This document shows positions 34,281-43,553 of a stretch of DNA of 64,000 nt, one piece after another. Numbering within the stretch: position 1 is the stretch's first letter; every line of letters starts with the position of its first letter. The notes under the pieces were generated by a model. The model saw only the letters and a program-made list of their open reading frames with translations, did not search any database and had not been told where the DNA came from. A program made the position numbers and the translations under genes. The DNA comes from Clostridia bacterium (GTDB lineage Bacteria; Bacillota; Clostridia; Acetivibrionales; DSM-2933), in assembly GCA_026418275.1 (NCBI GenBank), contig JAOABQ010000099.1, positions 143,757 through 207,756 on the forward strand, read 5' to 3'.

Positions 34281-34644
34281 GGCCACCTTCCTTTGCAGTG
34301 ATAGTGCTGTGGCAACTGCTGCATAAAGACATCAGGTTCTCATCACTGCTGTCACCGCCTTTTGACAGTGGTTTGATGTGATGCACCTCGTTTGCATGGG
34401 TTGTCTTCTTATTCTTCAGACACTCTTCACAGAGTGGGTGAGCCTTGATGTATCTGTCTCTGATACGTTTCCACGCTCTGCCATACCGCCTTTTCATAAG
34501 AGGCTGACGTTCTTTGTTGTATTGCCTGTCAATTTCCTTTTGATGCTTCTCGCAGTATCTGCCATTGGTAAGTTCAGCACAGCCATTGATACTACAAGGT
34601 CTTTTGGGTTTTAAAGGCACCTTTTTCACCACCTTTTCGGGCAT
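34270..34644 (-). CDS. HNH endonuclease (packaging-associated)
   Basis: About 124 residues. A zinc-binding CSINGC...YCEKH and CEEC...CSSCH frame the HNH core EVHHIKPLSKGG...ENLMSLC. Such nucleases next to terS are needed with terminase for cos cleavage in HK97-type phages. The start is uncertain: ATG 34644 is used because a terminator hairpin occupies the bases just before it; a longer start at 34683 lies within that hairpin. Confidence 0.88.
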   Translation of the reverse strand: MPEKVVKKVPLKPKRPCSINGCAELTNGRYCEKHQKEIDRQYNKERQPLMKRRYGRAWKRIRDRYIKAHPLCEECLKNKKTTHANEVHHIKPLSKGGDSSDENLMSLCSSCHSTITAKEGGRWG

Positions 34645-34680
34645 GAAAAAAGCCACCGCAGATTTCTCCGTGATGGCCTT
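34645..34680 (-). terminator. Early-operon terminator before the packaging genes
   Basis: Minus strand imperfect stem (GCCATC with GGTGGC, plus further pairs) followed by six T directly before the HNH start. It divides the replication operon from the late genes, so late expression would need its own promoter or antitermination. A TATAAT (34707-34702) without a clear -35 lies just upstream. Confidence 0.6.
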
Positions 34681-34713
34681 CATATATTTTTTGTTTTGCC
34701 TATTATAATAATA

Positions 34714-35163
34714 CTACAGGGCGGAGGGTGTCTTACTATGTCTTTTAGTGTCCTCTTCAAAATTAATTTCACAACTCTCCAATGCCCTGCCATGAAGTTT
34801 ATGAAGATACCTTAAATCATAACCCATATCCACAGCAATCTGCTCCCACGTTTTAAAGCAAAGGTAGCGTAGTTCAAGCAAGGTCTGATACTCAGGGTTG
34901 CTTATCTTTTTTATTATTTTTACAAACTCCCTCTTTAAATCAACAAGGGTATCAATGTCGATATTAATTTCTTCTTCCAGGTCCACCATCTTGGTAATGA
35001 TGCCTTCCATGGAGTGTATATTGCGTGTGCCGCTTGAAGGCATATCACTCAGAGTTAATGTTGCTTTAGTAGCCAACTCCCGCAGTGAAACAATCTGCTC
35101 CAGTTTGCTGTTAATCCTCTGGTCAATGCGGTACGCCTGACTGAGGTATGTTTTAGCATCCAT
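34714..35163 (-). CDS. DUF1492 sigma-like late regulator
   Basis: 149 residues from ATG 35163 (GAGGGTG upstream). The N-terminal coiled coil (DAKTYLSQAYRIDQRI) leads to a sigma-region-4-like helix-turn-helix (LELRYLCFKTWEQIAVDMGYDLRYLHKLHGRAL). ArpU/RinA-type proteins with this layout turn on late phage genes, and its place directly before the late operon fits. Confidence 0.8.
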   Translation of the reverse strand: MDAKTYLSQAYRIDQRINSKLEQIVSLRELATKATLTLSDMPSSGTRNIHSMEGIITKMVDLEEEINIDIDTLVDLKREFVKIIKKISNPEYQTLLELRYLCFKTWEQIAVDMGYDLRYLHKLHGRALESCEINFEEDTKRHSKTPSAL

Positions 35164-35386
35164 GCTTTTCACCCTCTTCCAACCAAGGGTACTTGCCCTT
35201 GTAATAAGTATCAGCAATATACTTCTGAGCCGCTTTATCTAAAGAGGCAATCCCGGTATTTGCCTTTTTCACATCATCCTTTTGCTCCTCTGAGGTTTTG
35301 AAGAAGGAACAATTTTCCCCCATACATCTTGCCACTGTTAGGATTCTGCACTGATTGCCTTTATTTGCATAACATATTTTACTCAT
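35153..35386 (-). CDS. Small cysteine-rich phage protein
   Basis: 77 residues. Four cysteines in CYANKGNQC and CMGENCSFF could hold a metal. The rest is helical. The same small protein is often encoded in clostridial phages between the SNF2 helicase and the DUF1492 regulator, with no known function. It overlaps both neighbours by a few bases. Confidence 0.7.
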   Translation of the reverse strand: MSKICYANKGNQCRILTVARCMGENCSFFKTSEEQKDDVKKANTGIASLDKAAQKYIADTYYKGKYPWLEEGEKHGC

Positions 35387-36740
35387 TGTGGTTTTCCCCC
35401 TCACTGTAAAGATTGGCTTTTACCGCCTCAATCAAGGCTGCCTGTGTATTTTCCTTGCCGTTTAAGGCTCTCAGCACATTTTCGTCTATGGTTTCTTTGG
35501 TTATAATGTGATAGATGACAACTGTGTTTTTCTGTCCCTGTCTCCACAGCCTTGCATTTGTCTGCTGATATAACTCAAGGCTCCAGGTCAAGCCGAACCA
35601 TATCAAGGTTGAGCCACCCACTTGCAAATTGAGTCCATGTCCTGCGGAAGCTGGGTGAATAATTGCAATCGGGATTTCTCCCGCATTCCACTTTGCAATA
35701 TCAGCCGAAGTGTCCAGCTTCACCACCGGAAACCTTTCACAGATGCGTTGCAGGTCATGTTTGAACCAATAGGCAATCAGAACGGGTTTCCCATTTGAAG
35801 CTTCAATCAAATCCTCAAGAGCATCAAGCTTTCTGTCATGAATTTGTTTTGCACTTCCGGTTTCATCGTAGACAGCACCGTTTGCCATCTGCAAAAGCTT
35901 GTTTGAAAGACCCACACTGCTTTTTGCATCAATGTCCCCGTCCTCGAAAGGCAGAATCATGTCTTTTTTAAGTCTTTCATACAAGTCAGCTTCCTCAGCG
36001 GACATTGCCACCTCAACATTATTTAATACGCATTCCGGCATTTGAAGGTAGTCCATGCTTTTCATGCTGATGCAGATGTCCGAGATTTTTTCATATATAG
36101 CTTCCTCGGCACCTTCACGGGGTTTGTATGAAAAGATGGTGGTCTGATTACGTTTGTCCGGCAGGAAGTACCTTTCACGGTAGCCACCGATAAATCTTCC
36201 AAGGCGTTGTCCCATATCAAGGATTCCGATCTCCGCCCACAAATCCATGAGACCGTTTGGTGTAGGAGTTCCGGTAAGTCCTACTATGCGCCTCACATTG
36301 GGTCTCACCTTCCGGAGTGCCTTGAATCTTTGTGAGCCATGGTCTTTGAAGGATGACAGTTCATCAATGACCACCATATCAAAATCAAAGGTGAAGTTTT
36401 CCACCAGCCACTTTACATTTTCACGATTTATGAGGTATATGTCCGCACCTGCCATCAATGCTTCACGGCGCTGTTTTTCCGTACCAATTACCACCGATGC
36501 CCTGATATTTTCAAGGTGCTCCCACTTGGCAAGCTCGGCAGTCCATGTGTCTCTCGCCACACGGAGTGGTGCAATGACAAGCACCTTTATAATTTCAAAG
36601 CTGTCAAACAGGAGGTCGTTTATAGCAGTTAGCGTAATTACACTTTTGCCAAGACCCATCTCAAGTAGAATTGCTACAATGGGGTTGTTAAGTATGAAAT
36701 CGGTTGCAAAGGTCTGGTATTCATGTGGTTTGTATTTCAT
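35379..36740 (-). CDS. SNF2-type DEAD/DEAH helicase
   Basis: 453 residues from ATG 36740 (GGAGGTG upstream). Motif I is LEMGLGKS, II is VIDELSSF (Asp-Glu-Leu-Ser instead of DEAH), III TGTPTPNG and VI QTNARLWRQGQ. This compact SNF2 helicase is common next to VRR-NUC nucleases in phages, probably for recombination or replication-fork processing. Confidence 0.93.
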   Translation of the reverse strand: MKYKPHEYQTFATDFILNNPIVAILLEMGLGKSVITLTAINDLLFDSFEIIKVLVIAPLRVARDTWTAELAKWEHLENIRASVVIGTEKQRREALMAGADIYLINRENVKWLVENFTFDFDMVVIDELSSFKDHGSQRFKALRKVRPNVRRIVGLTGTPTPNGLMDLWAEIGILDMGQRLGRFIGGYRERYFLPDKRNQTTIFSYKPREGAEEAIYEKISDICISMKSMDYLQMPECVLNNVEVAMSAEEADLYERLKKDMILPFEDGDIDAKSSVGLSNKLLQMANGAVYDETGSAKQIHDRKLDALEDLIEASNGKPVLIAYWFKHDLQRICERFPVVKLDTSADIAKWNAGEIPIAIIHPASAGHGLNLQVGGSTLIWFGLTWSLELYQQTNARLWRQGQKNTVVIYHIITKETIDENVLRALNGKENTQAALIEAVKANLYSEGENHNE

Positions 36741-37002
36741 CAAGTACACCTCCAATCTGTTCTATCCCGTCAATGCAGTAAACCAAAAAGCCGAGTGATT
36801 GCAACTGCCTTTTTCGCTTTACCTGGAGCGGTCTTAGTTTTTCACCGAGTCTTTTAAGTTCTACAAAAGCAATAATTCCTTTTGGCAGAAGCACCAATCT
36901 GTCAGGAATGCCATCAAAGCCGGGTGATACAAGCTTTAATGCGAGACCCCCATTTTTTCTGACTTCCGCCACCAGCTGTCTTTCTATTGTTTTTTCTCTC
37001 AT
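36721..37002 (-). CDS. VRR-NUC domain nuclease
   Basis: 93 residues from ATG 37002 (AAGGAG upstream). The VRR-NUC core is complete: SPGFDGIPDRLVLLP (Asp), FVELKRLGEKLRPLQ (Glu-x-Lys catalytic pair and Q). It overlaps the SNF2 gene, and the two are a conserved phage pair likely acting on branched DNA. Confidence 0.92.
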   Translation of the reverse strand: MREKTIERQLVAEVRKNGGLALKLVSPGFDGIPDRLVLLPKGIIAFVELKRLGEKLRPLQVKRKRQLQSLGFLVYCIDGIEQIGGVLDEIQTT

Positions 37003-37166
37003 GATTTTTCTCCTTATGCGGTGTTCCCCAAATCCAAAAAAGTCCTTTACGCGCGTATATGTGTGTACATGCATCTTTTATATATAAAAAATATAATTTA
37101 ATTTTTAATTGTAACTATTGGAACAAGAGAACAACGGTCGTTATTTGCTTTGCTACTACAAAGGCT

Positions 37167-37231
37167 ACCGCCTGTTCCGATGAGATGCTCCAATAAGAAC
37201 AAATTGACTCATCGGAACTAAATCAGGCGGT
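37167..37231. repeat. Large interrupted inverted repeat, candidate origin or RNA structure
   Basis: ACCGCCTGTTCCGATGAG (37167-37184) faces CTCATCGGAAC-TAAAT-CAGGCGGT (37208-37231), giving 11+7 paired bases with a one-sided bulge. It lies in the 180-base non-coding gap right after the primase-helicase gene. AT-rich sequence (37075-37115) stands next to it, so a replication origin is possible; an RNA element is the alternative. Confidence 0.55.
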
Positions 37232-37261
37232 GTTCCTTGGCAACAACCGCTCCAAAAAATA

Positions 37262-39628
37262 TTACTTCGGATTGCCTTTCGGAACATAAATCCACTGGGA
37301 GCCATAGATGGGAATTCGCTCTTTTTTTATAAGACCGGTCCATCCACCGACTTTGGCCATAATGGAGGATATCTCATTGCTGTCCATGCGCTTTAAATTG
37401 GTGCGTTCCTTGCCAAAGCACTCACACCAGATTTCAATATTGGAAACACTGGTGCGTTTTACTGTGCCAATATGCCTGCTCTCGCCAAATTCACTGCCGC
37501 TTAAGAAGCTGCGTCTTTCAAACAGGCCCATTTTTGCCCAGTTTTCAGGAAGGAGGGTGTCAAGGTAATCACGCACCAAGCCTTCACGCTCATCGCTTTC
37601 CAATGCCTCACGCTGCTCCTCTTTTGCAAAAGTCTCAAGTCTCGGTTCAAGATACAACTGTTCTCCTTCATTGGTGTAAACCAGAACCTCCGCCCATATC
37701 TGCAGGACTTCCTCACGGGATAACTGCCATGACATTCTTTTGGTACTGCCCGGTGTTTTCACTGGCCAGAATCTACGGTTTCCTGTTGTATCCCTGAGAT
37801 ATCCTTTTTCAGCATTGGTGGTCCCGAAGAAAACACACTGCCTCAAGTGGGGAGTGGCTCTCTTGCCGAAACTGGCTCTATAAATATCATTCTGTCTTGA
37901 TAAAAAGCTTCTGAGAGTTTCAACTTCTGCTTTTTTAAGACCGGCAAGTTCACCGATTTCAAGTATCCAGTAACCTTGGAGCTTCTCGGCAGCGGTCTTG
38001 TCCTTTGTATCATTAAGGCTCAGACTGTCTGAAAACCACTCTCCGCCAAGTTTTGCTATGAGTGTGCTTTTACCAACACCCTGGGGACCATTAAGTACCA
38101 GCATGGAATCAAACTTGCAACCCGGTTCAAGTATACGGGTGATAGCGGCACATAAGGTTTTCCTGGTTATGGCTCTGACATATTCGTTATCTGTTGCACC
38201 GAGGTAGTCAATTAACAGTGTATCAACCCTTTCTATACCGTCCCATTCAGGAAGGCTTGCAATAAACTCACGGATGGGGTGGTATGAGCGGTCATCCGTA
38301 ACCTTTGCCACAGCGATGTCATAGTTTCGTGCCGTAAAAGAACCATAGCGGCTGTCGATGTAACTGATCAGTTGTGCATCATCGGCATCCCTCCAAAACT
38401 TTGAAGGATGGTGCCATGGAACCTCGCCCTTTATCTCCATACCGTCACTGAGTTGATTGAATACAATGGATTTAAGATTTTCATCGTTTTCCAATATAAG
38501 AATCAAGTTCTTGAGGGTATTCTTTACAGCACCCTGTTTGTCCAGCTCAAGCCTTGTCTGCCAGTCAGGATCAGATTCATCATCCGTAAACTCCTCTGCA
38601 GCTTGAGCCGCTCTTTCATCGGCAAGCAGGCGCCTCACCCTGTCATCCTTCACGGCAAATTCCTGCATGGCTTTGAATGACGGAAGCTTAAATGGTGGAG
38701 TATCCTCACTGATTGAATCATCAAGTTCCCTAAATTTATGAAACCTTACAAGATCGAAGGCATTTAACAACCTTCCACAAGCCGGATCTGTGGCATGATG
38801 GGAAAATGCAAACTTGCCGTCATACAACACAACCCCTGCGGTGGAATCTGCAGGCACATAATCATATCTGCCTTCCATCACACTTGGCTCATATATTCCT
38901 TGTAAAAAAGTATCAATGGCATCCTCTATTGGGTAGGCTCTGCAGAAAGCACCAACAGCACCTTCCTTTGTCAGAGGGTCTGCCTGCTTTTCCAAGCTTC
39001 GTCTGACCACTTCCGATTGTCTTGAGGAAACCGGCCACTGCGTTGTATCCCGCCAGTCTTTATAACGCTTTAGGTATAAATCGGGATTCAGCAATTCTCC
39101 ATCCTTATGTTCAAAAATGAACTCACCGTCCGAGGAAGTGGATGGCCAGAACATAAGCCTTGCCGGCTCATAGGTGGTATCATCAAAATAATCAAGTCCG
39201 ATATCCTTTGCCACCATCCGTCCTACTGCGGGATACTCATCCTCTGAAATCTCCCTAGAAAGAGGAATGATAAGCCTGAGCCTTGGACTTTCCGGAGTGT
39301 GTTTGTGGGTAGAATAGATGCAGCATCTGTAATCAGTAAACATGTGAATTTCATCCCATATACCCTGTGGAGCATAATCCATATCAAGAGTAAGCATGGA
39401 ACGGCACAGGACATTGCCGTTTTTCCTTCGACCTTCTTTAAGCTGTCCACCGACAAATCCGCCTACATCCTTAAGGTCATCCTGCTTTGCCTTTGACAGC
39501 TTTTTATATTCAGCTACCGTTTCGGTGGTCCGTAATGCCGTGCTTACCCGTCCGAGAAACTCTTCCCATGTAAGGTCTTTATTCTTCCATCTTTTGTCCA
39601 TGCGGCTGTTGCCTAAAGCTATCTTCAT
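37262..39628 (-). CDS. Primase-helicase (VapE/D5-like)
   Basis: 788 residues. The N-terminal half looks like a primase-polymerase (LDMDYAP, STHKHTPESPRLRLIIPL, RLMFWPS). The C-terminal half is the virulence-associated E helicase domain with Walker A LNGPQGVGKST and a later FFGTTNAEKGYLRDTTGNRRFWPV. It would start and unwind phage DNA replication together with the polymerase encoded upstream. GGAGG stands before the ATG. Confidence 0.93.
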   Translation of the reverse strand: MKIALGNSRMDKRWKNKDLTWEEFLGRVSTALRTTETVAEYKKLSKAKQDDLKDVGGFVGGQLKEGRRKNGNVLCRSMLTLDMDYAPQGIWDEIHMFTDYRCCIYSTHKHTPESPRLRLIIPLSREISEDEYPAVGRMVAKDIGLDYFDDTTYEPARLMFWPSTSSDGEFIFEHKDGELLNPDLYLKRYKDWRDTTQWPVSSRQSEVVRRSLEKQADPLTKEGAVGAFCRAYPIEDAIDTFLQGIYEPSVMEGRYDYVPADSTAGVVLYDGKFAFSHHATDPACGRLLNAFDLVRFHKFRELDDSISEDTPPFKLPSFKAMQEFAVKDDRVRRLLADERAAQAAEEFTDDESDPDWQTRLELDKQGAVKNTLKNLILILENDENLKSIVFNQLSDGMEIKGEVPWHHPSKFWRDADDAQLISYIDSRYGSFTARNYDIAVAKVTDDRSYHPIREFIASLPEWDGIERVDTLLIDYLGATDNEYVRAITRKTLCAAITRILEPGCKFDSMLVLNGPQGVGKSTLIAKLGGEWFSDSLSLNDTKDKTAAEKLQGYWILEIGELAGLKKAEVETLRSFLSRQNDIYRASFGKRATPHLRQCVFFGTTNAEKGYLRDTTGNRRFWPVKTPGSTKRMSWQLSREEVLQIWAEVLVYTNEGEQLYLEPRLETFAKEEQREALESDEREGLVRDYLDTLLPENWAKMGLFERRSFLSGSEFGESRHIGTVKRTSVSNIEIWCECFGKERTNLKRMDSNEISSIMAKVGGWTGLIKKERIPIYGSQWIYVPKGNPK

Positions 39629-40056
39629 CTGGAATCAACCTCCTCACACCGTTCGTTAAAATATCTGATTGGTATTTTCCTCTGCCTGGCTTTTTCAATT
39701 TCAACCGCCATTCCTTTTGAAATATTGTTGCAAACACTGAAAACCCACATTTCCTGGCACTTTGCCAAGAACACCATTCCAAAGAACAATCCAAGTTCAC
39801 GCTGTGATCTGTCCTCATCATCCAAAAACTGAGGAAATAAGAGATGTGGTGCAAATGGAATGCAGTTTCTACTTACAGCAAATCTGCTGTACCCTTGCGC
39901 CCTCCGGATATTTTTCTCAGTGTCCCCGGCAAACGGAGAGCAGATGAACACTATGGGTCTGTACGCCTGTTTCTTTGCCTCCGCTTCAATTCTGGTCAGT
40001 GCTTCAAAGGCCGTTGGGTCATGGTAACCCTCTGAATTGAATTTATTAATTCCCAT
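39625..40056 (-). CDS. DUF4406-like / nucleoside deoxyribosyltransferase-fold protein
   Basis: 143 residues from ATG 40056. PIVFICSPFAGDTEKNIRRAQGY and the later GMAVEIEKARQRKIPIRYF match the fold of nucleoside 2-deoxyribosyltransferases and DUF4406-like phage proteins. A role in nucleotide metabolism is plausible; the reaction is unknown. It overlaps the primase start by four bases. Confidence 0.75.
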   Translation of the reverse strand: MGINKFNSEGYHDPTAFEALTRIEAEAKKQAYRPIVFICSPFAGDTEKNIRRAQGYSRFAVSRNCIPFAPHLLFPQFLDDEDRSQRELGLFFGMVFLAKCQEMWVFSVCNNISKGMAVEIEKARQRKIPIRYFNERCEEVDSR

Positions 40057-40339
40057 GGTCATCCCCCTCACTGACTAAAAGGTCTCGTCTTGTCTCTTCC
40101 TCTTTCCATGGGGAATCATTTATGACTGCACTTCCGGAAGTATAAGTAACAAGGTTCGTATACTCACAAAGTGTATAAATGTACTCAGTGTCACTGGGCA
40201 AATCAGACAGCAGGTTTTTAATTGTTGTCTTTACTTCCCCGCTATCACTGTCAGCCAGTATTCTCAGCTGTTCAAGCAATCTGGCAATAACAGTTTCCAC
40301 ACCATATTTCTTTATAATTGCATCCAAAGTTTTATTCAT
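40046..40339 (-). CDS. Hypothetical early phage protein
   Basis: 97 residues, acidic and mostly helical, not recognised. It overlaps the next gene by 11 bases and has a clear AAGGAGG site, so it is really translated. Position suggests an accessory replication or host-takeover role. Confidence 0.6.
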   Translation of the reverse strand: MNKTLDAIIKKYGVETVIARLLEQLRILADSDSGEVKTTIKNLLSDLPSDTEYIYTLCEYTNLVTYTSGSAVINDSPWKEEETRRDLLVSEGDDHGN

Positions 40340-40351
40340 GGCTTTTCCTCC

Positions 40352-40993
40352 TTAAGCTATCAACAATTTTTGTTTCAGCCTTGTACAGTACCATTCCAGT
40401 GTCTGCTTCCTCTTCTGGAAGTCAGACTCTGTCAGCACCAGTCCAATGTCCGTTTTCTGAAGCATGCCTATTAGATATAGCTGTTCCGCTGTCAGGTATG
40501 GACGGATTGATGGAACATCTCCAAGACAATTGGCCTCCTTGTACTGTTTTGCCGTCATCCCCAAGACAATACGGTTAATCATGTCCATCTCATTTGAAAA
40601 ATGGTAGTGCTTCGGTGTTTCATGCACTTCAAGAATTGCCGATGTCAATTCAGGGAACTCAAGCCTTGCGGTATTCAATGCTCTAATGAACTCCGCCATC
40701 TGGAAGAATGCCTGTACCAGTGCTTTCTTGAACCTTTTTACCGGTTCGGTATTATCCAGGTACATCATAATGAGGGTAGCCTGCCGTTCGTTGAGATAAT
40801 AGACTCTTGAAGGGCGTCCTCTTTTTCCCGATTTCAAATCGGAAAAATCAATATTGCCAAATGTTTTTATATCATCAATGTTGTTGCTGATAAGCCTTAC
40901 TACGGATTCATGCTGTATTTCCGATTTTTCTGCAATCACCGTGCTGCTTGTGTAGATAAAACCTTTCTTTTCAAATACAAGATCACTTTTCAT
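40352..40993 (-). CDS. Rha-family phage regulatory protein
   Basis: 213 residues. The N-terminal Rha domain has TSSTVIAEKSEIQHESVVRLI and RGRPSRVYYLNERQATLIMMYL. The C-terminal part (NRIVLGMTAKQYKEANCL, TAEQLYLIGMLQKTD) resembles ORF6C/antirepressor ends. Rha proteins interfere with phage or host development when expressed early. Strong start with GGAGG. Confidence 0.9.
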   Translation of the reverse strand: MKSDLVFEKKGFIYTSSTVIAEKSEIQHESVVRLISNNIDDIKTFGNIDFSDLKSGKRGRPSRVYYLNERQATLIMMYLDNTEPVKRFKKALVQAFFQMAEFIRALNTARLEFPELTSAILEVHETPKHYHFSNEMDMINRIVLGMTAKQYKEANCLGDVPSIRPYLTAEQLYLIGMLQKTDIGLVLTESDFQKRKQTLEWYCTRLKQKLLIA

Positions 40994-41008
40994 ATCTGTA
41001 AACCTCCG

Positions 41009-42943
41009 TTAGTCTTTTTTATAAAAATCACAGACAAAGCCGTCTGCTCTGAGTAAAAGTCCGTCTGCCCATTTTGGAACCCGACCCATGATTTCACACA
41101 TCTTCTCAAGTTCACCGGGGTTTTCATCTTCAGCAACCACCTCGTCATGCACATGGAGTACAATCCTGAAGCCTTCAGCATTCAGGCGTTGCATTGCTTC
41201 GGCAAGCAGATCACGGGCAATTGCCTGAACTATGTTCTCCACAAATTTAGGACCATAGCTTTCGATACGCTGCCATTTCTTCGATTCACCCACACCCTCA
41301 TAAGTCACACCTTCACGGTCATAACGGTTAATCTCAATTTTGGGTTTTACATAGGAGAGCCGTCTGCCAGATGGAAGCCTTATAAAAAGAAGTCCGCTTT
41401 CATAGGAGAATATCAACCTTCCAAGCTGCACCTGGGTCTTGTCCTTCACTGCGGTAAATGCCGCCTTATCCACATCCCACCAAAGCTTTGTTATGTTCGG
41501 ATTTGCACTCCTCCATGCTTTTACAAGTGGAAGCAGTTCTTCTTCCTGCACTCCCATAGCCAAAGCACCCATTGCAGTCAATGCACCAACCGACCCGCCA
41601 TAACCGAGAGCCAGTTCGGCAATTTTGCCTTTCTGCCTCAAAGGACTGCCTTTGGTGATTTCCTCAATAGGAACATGGAACATCTGAGCTGCTGAAGCTT
41701 CATAAATTTTGCCGTGGGAGGCAAACACCTCTTGTCTCCATCGTTCTCCTGCAAGCCATGCAATGACCCGAGCCTCAATGGCTGAAAAGTCTGCAACCAG
41801 AAAACTTTGACCACTTTGGGGAATAAAGGCTGTTCGGATGAGTTCAGACAAAACTATTGGCACCGAGTCATACAGCATTTCCACTGCATCAAATCTGCCA
41901 CTTTTTATAAGTTCCCTGACCTCTGCCAAATCGGGTAGATGGTTCTGGGGTAGGTTATGAACCTGAATCAGCCTACCTGCATATCTCCCGGTTCGATTTG
42001 CACCATAAAACTGCAGCAATCCATGCGCTCTTCCATCTTTACAGACAGCCATTTCCATGGCGGTATACTTTTTCACACTGGATTTTGCAAGTTCCCGTCT
42101 TAACTGCAGTGCCTCTTCAATTTCCCCGTCAGCATCCTCAAGCAAGTCATTTACAGAAGCTTTACTGAGAGAATCAACCGTCAATCCATTGTCCGATAGC
42201 CATTCCTTTAGCTGTTGTGTGGAATTTGGATTCTCAAGGCCGGTTAAGTTCCTGGCTTTTTCAATATGTGTCTTTCTAAACTGCTCATCACATCTGATGG
42301 CCTGTTTTACAAAAGTCATGTCCAATCGGATGCCTCTATCATTTATCTGTTGGTCGAGTATATAATTTGACCACTCCTCTTCGGGTACCGGAAACCTTCC
42401 CAGCTTTTCCTTTACACTTTTTTCAACCTCCACATCACGAATGTTATATTCCTTGAACTGACTCCACTTCTCGGGTGCATGGCATGGAAGATTCCGTGTC
42501 CTGCCGCCGTTTGCCTTGGTAGGTTTGCAGGGAACACTGAAGTAGCGGATGAGTTCCTTGCCCTCCTTCAGCTTCTGCTTTTCGAGTCCCATAACTGCGC
42601 CAACACCCTCAAGTGACAATGGCAGGCCCATATATGCTGACCATACCATGGTGCATCTGAAGGAATCCGGAGGTAGCAGTTTCCCAAAATGTCTTGATAA
42701 GCATATGCGTTCAAATAGTGCGTTAAATGCCCATTTGACAACACTTGAGTCAAATATAGCTGATATAATTTCCTCTGGTATCTGTTCTCCGTTAGCTAAA
42801 TCAACAACCTGGATTTCACCATCATCAACTGAGTAAGCAAAAAGTAATATTTCAAAATCATGTGCTTCCGAATACCGGTACACACCAGACTTCCCAAGGT
42901 CAGCAGAGGAATGAGTTTCAATATCAATGGATAAGCTTTTCAT
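41009..42943 (-). CDS. DNA polymerase I-type (family A) phage polymerase
   Basis: 644 residues from ATG 42943 (AAGGAGGT upstream). A 3'-5' exonuclease domain starts with LSIDIETHSS; the palm has motif A VADFSAIEARV, motif B RQKGKIAELALGYGG and motif C LHVHDEVV. It lacks the 5' nuclease domain, as phage enzymes do. Main replicative polymerase of the phage. Confidence 0.95.
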   Translation of the reverse strand: MKSLSIDIETHSSADLGKSGVYRYSEAHDFEILLFAYSVDDGEIQVVDLANGEQIPEEIISAIFDSSVVKWAFNALFERICLSRHFGKLLPPDSFRCTMVWSAYMGLPLSLEGVGAVMGLEKQKLKEGKELIRYFSVPCKPTKANGGRTRNLPCHAPEKWSQFKEYNIRDVEVEKSVKEKLGRFPVPEEEWSNYILDQQINDRGIRLDMTFVKQAIRCDEQFRKTHIEKARNLTGLENPNSTQQLKEWLSDNGLTVDSLSKASVNDLLEDADGEIEEALQLRRELAKSSVKKYTAMEMAVCKDGRAHGLLQFYGANRTGRYAGRLIQVHNLPQNHLPDLAEVRELIKSGRFDAVEMLYDSVPIVLSELIRTAFIPQSGQSFLVADFSAIEARVIAWLAGERWRQEVFASHGKIYEASAAQMFHVPIEEITKGSPLRQKGKIAELALGYGGSVGALTAMGALAMGVQEEELLPLVKAWRSANPNITKLWWDVDKAAFTAVKDKTQVQLGRLIFSYESGLLFIRLPSGRRLSYVKPKIEINRYDREGVTYEGVGESKKWQRIESYGPKFVENIVQAIARDLLAEAMQRLNAEGFRIVLHVHDEVVAEDENPGELEKMCEIMGRVPKWADGLLLRADGFVCDFYKKD

Positions 42944-43006
42944 ATGACCTCCTTGGTTAATGGGTGACAGAGGTTTTTCTCCGCCACCCGTATTGCACAA
43001 ACTGGT

Positions 43007-43552
43007 TTAAGCAAGGAAATCATCTTCCGCAGCACTTGCGAAATCATCCTCTGCACTGCTTCTGCCGCCAAGGGATTCACCGTCACGGATTTTCTGTATA
43101 TTGCCAAGACCGCAGGCAATACCTTTATTTCCGTTACTGTTGAAGGCATAGAATGTAAGAGATACACGGGCATAACAACCACTGTAGACCTCAGTCTTGT
43201 CCAATATAGGATTAAGGTCCTTGTCCACAATCTGCGGAGCTGTTTTGGAGTTTGCATTTACGAAATATGAACCCTTGTAAGCCTCGTCATCACGTTCTGC
43301 ATCACCATCACGGAGCGGAAGCTTGAGAGATGCTTTGTTGGGAATCTTGCCGCCGAATTTGCCTGCACTCTCCTTGATTGCATGGTCAACAGCAGCATTG
43401 ATGGCATTTATGGTTTTGGTATCCGATTTAGGAATTATGACGCTGACACTAAACTTTTCAGCACTTCCGTTTATAGACTTTGGCTCCCAGACATTTGCAT
43501 ATGAAAGCCTTACAACACCTGTAATCACCTTTGTAGTAACATTATTATTCAT
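43007..43552 (-). CDS. DUF2815 single-stranded DNA-binding-like protein
   Basis: 181 residues from ATG 43552. KVITGVVRLSYANVWEPKS and KFSVSVIIPKSD, then GCYARVSLTFYAFN, match DUF2815, which lies before phage family A polymerases and has an OB-like, ssDNA-binding prediction. The acidic tail (SSAEDDFASAAEDDFLA) is like that of ssDNA-binding proteins. Confidence 0.88.
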   Translation of the reverse strand: MNNNVTTKVITGVVRLSYANVWEPKSINGSAEKFSVSVIIPKSDTKTINAINAAVDHAIKESAGKFGGKIPNKASLKLPLRDGDAERDDEAYKGSYFVNANSKTAPQIVDKDLNPILDKTEVYSGCYARVSLTFYAFNSNGNKGIACGLGNIQKIRDGESLGGRSSAEDDFASAAEDDFLA

Positions 43553-43553
43553 C

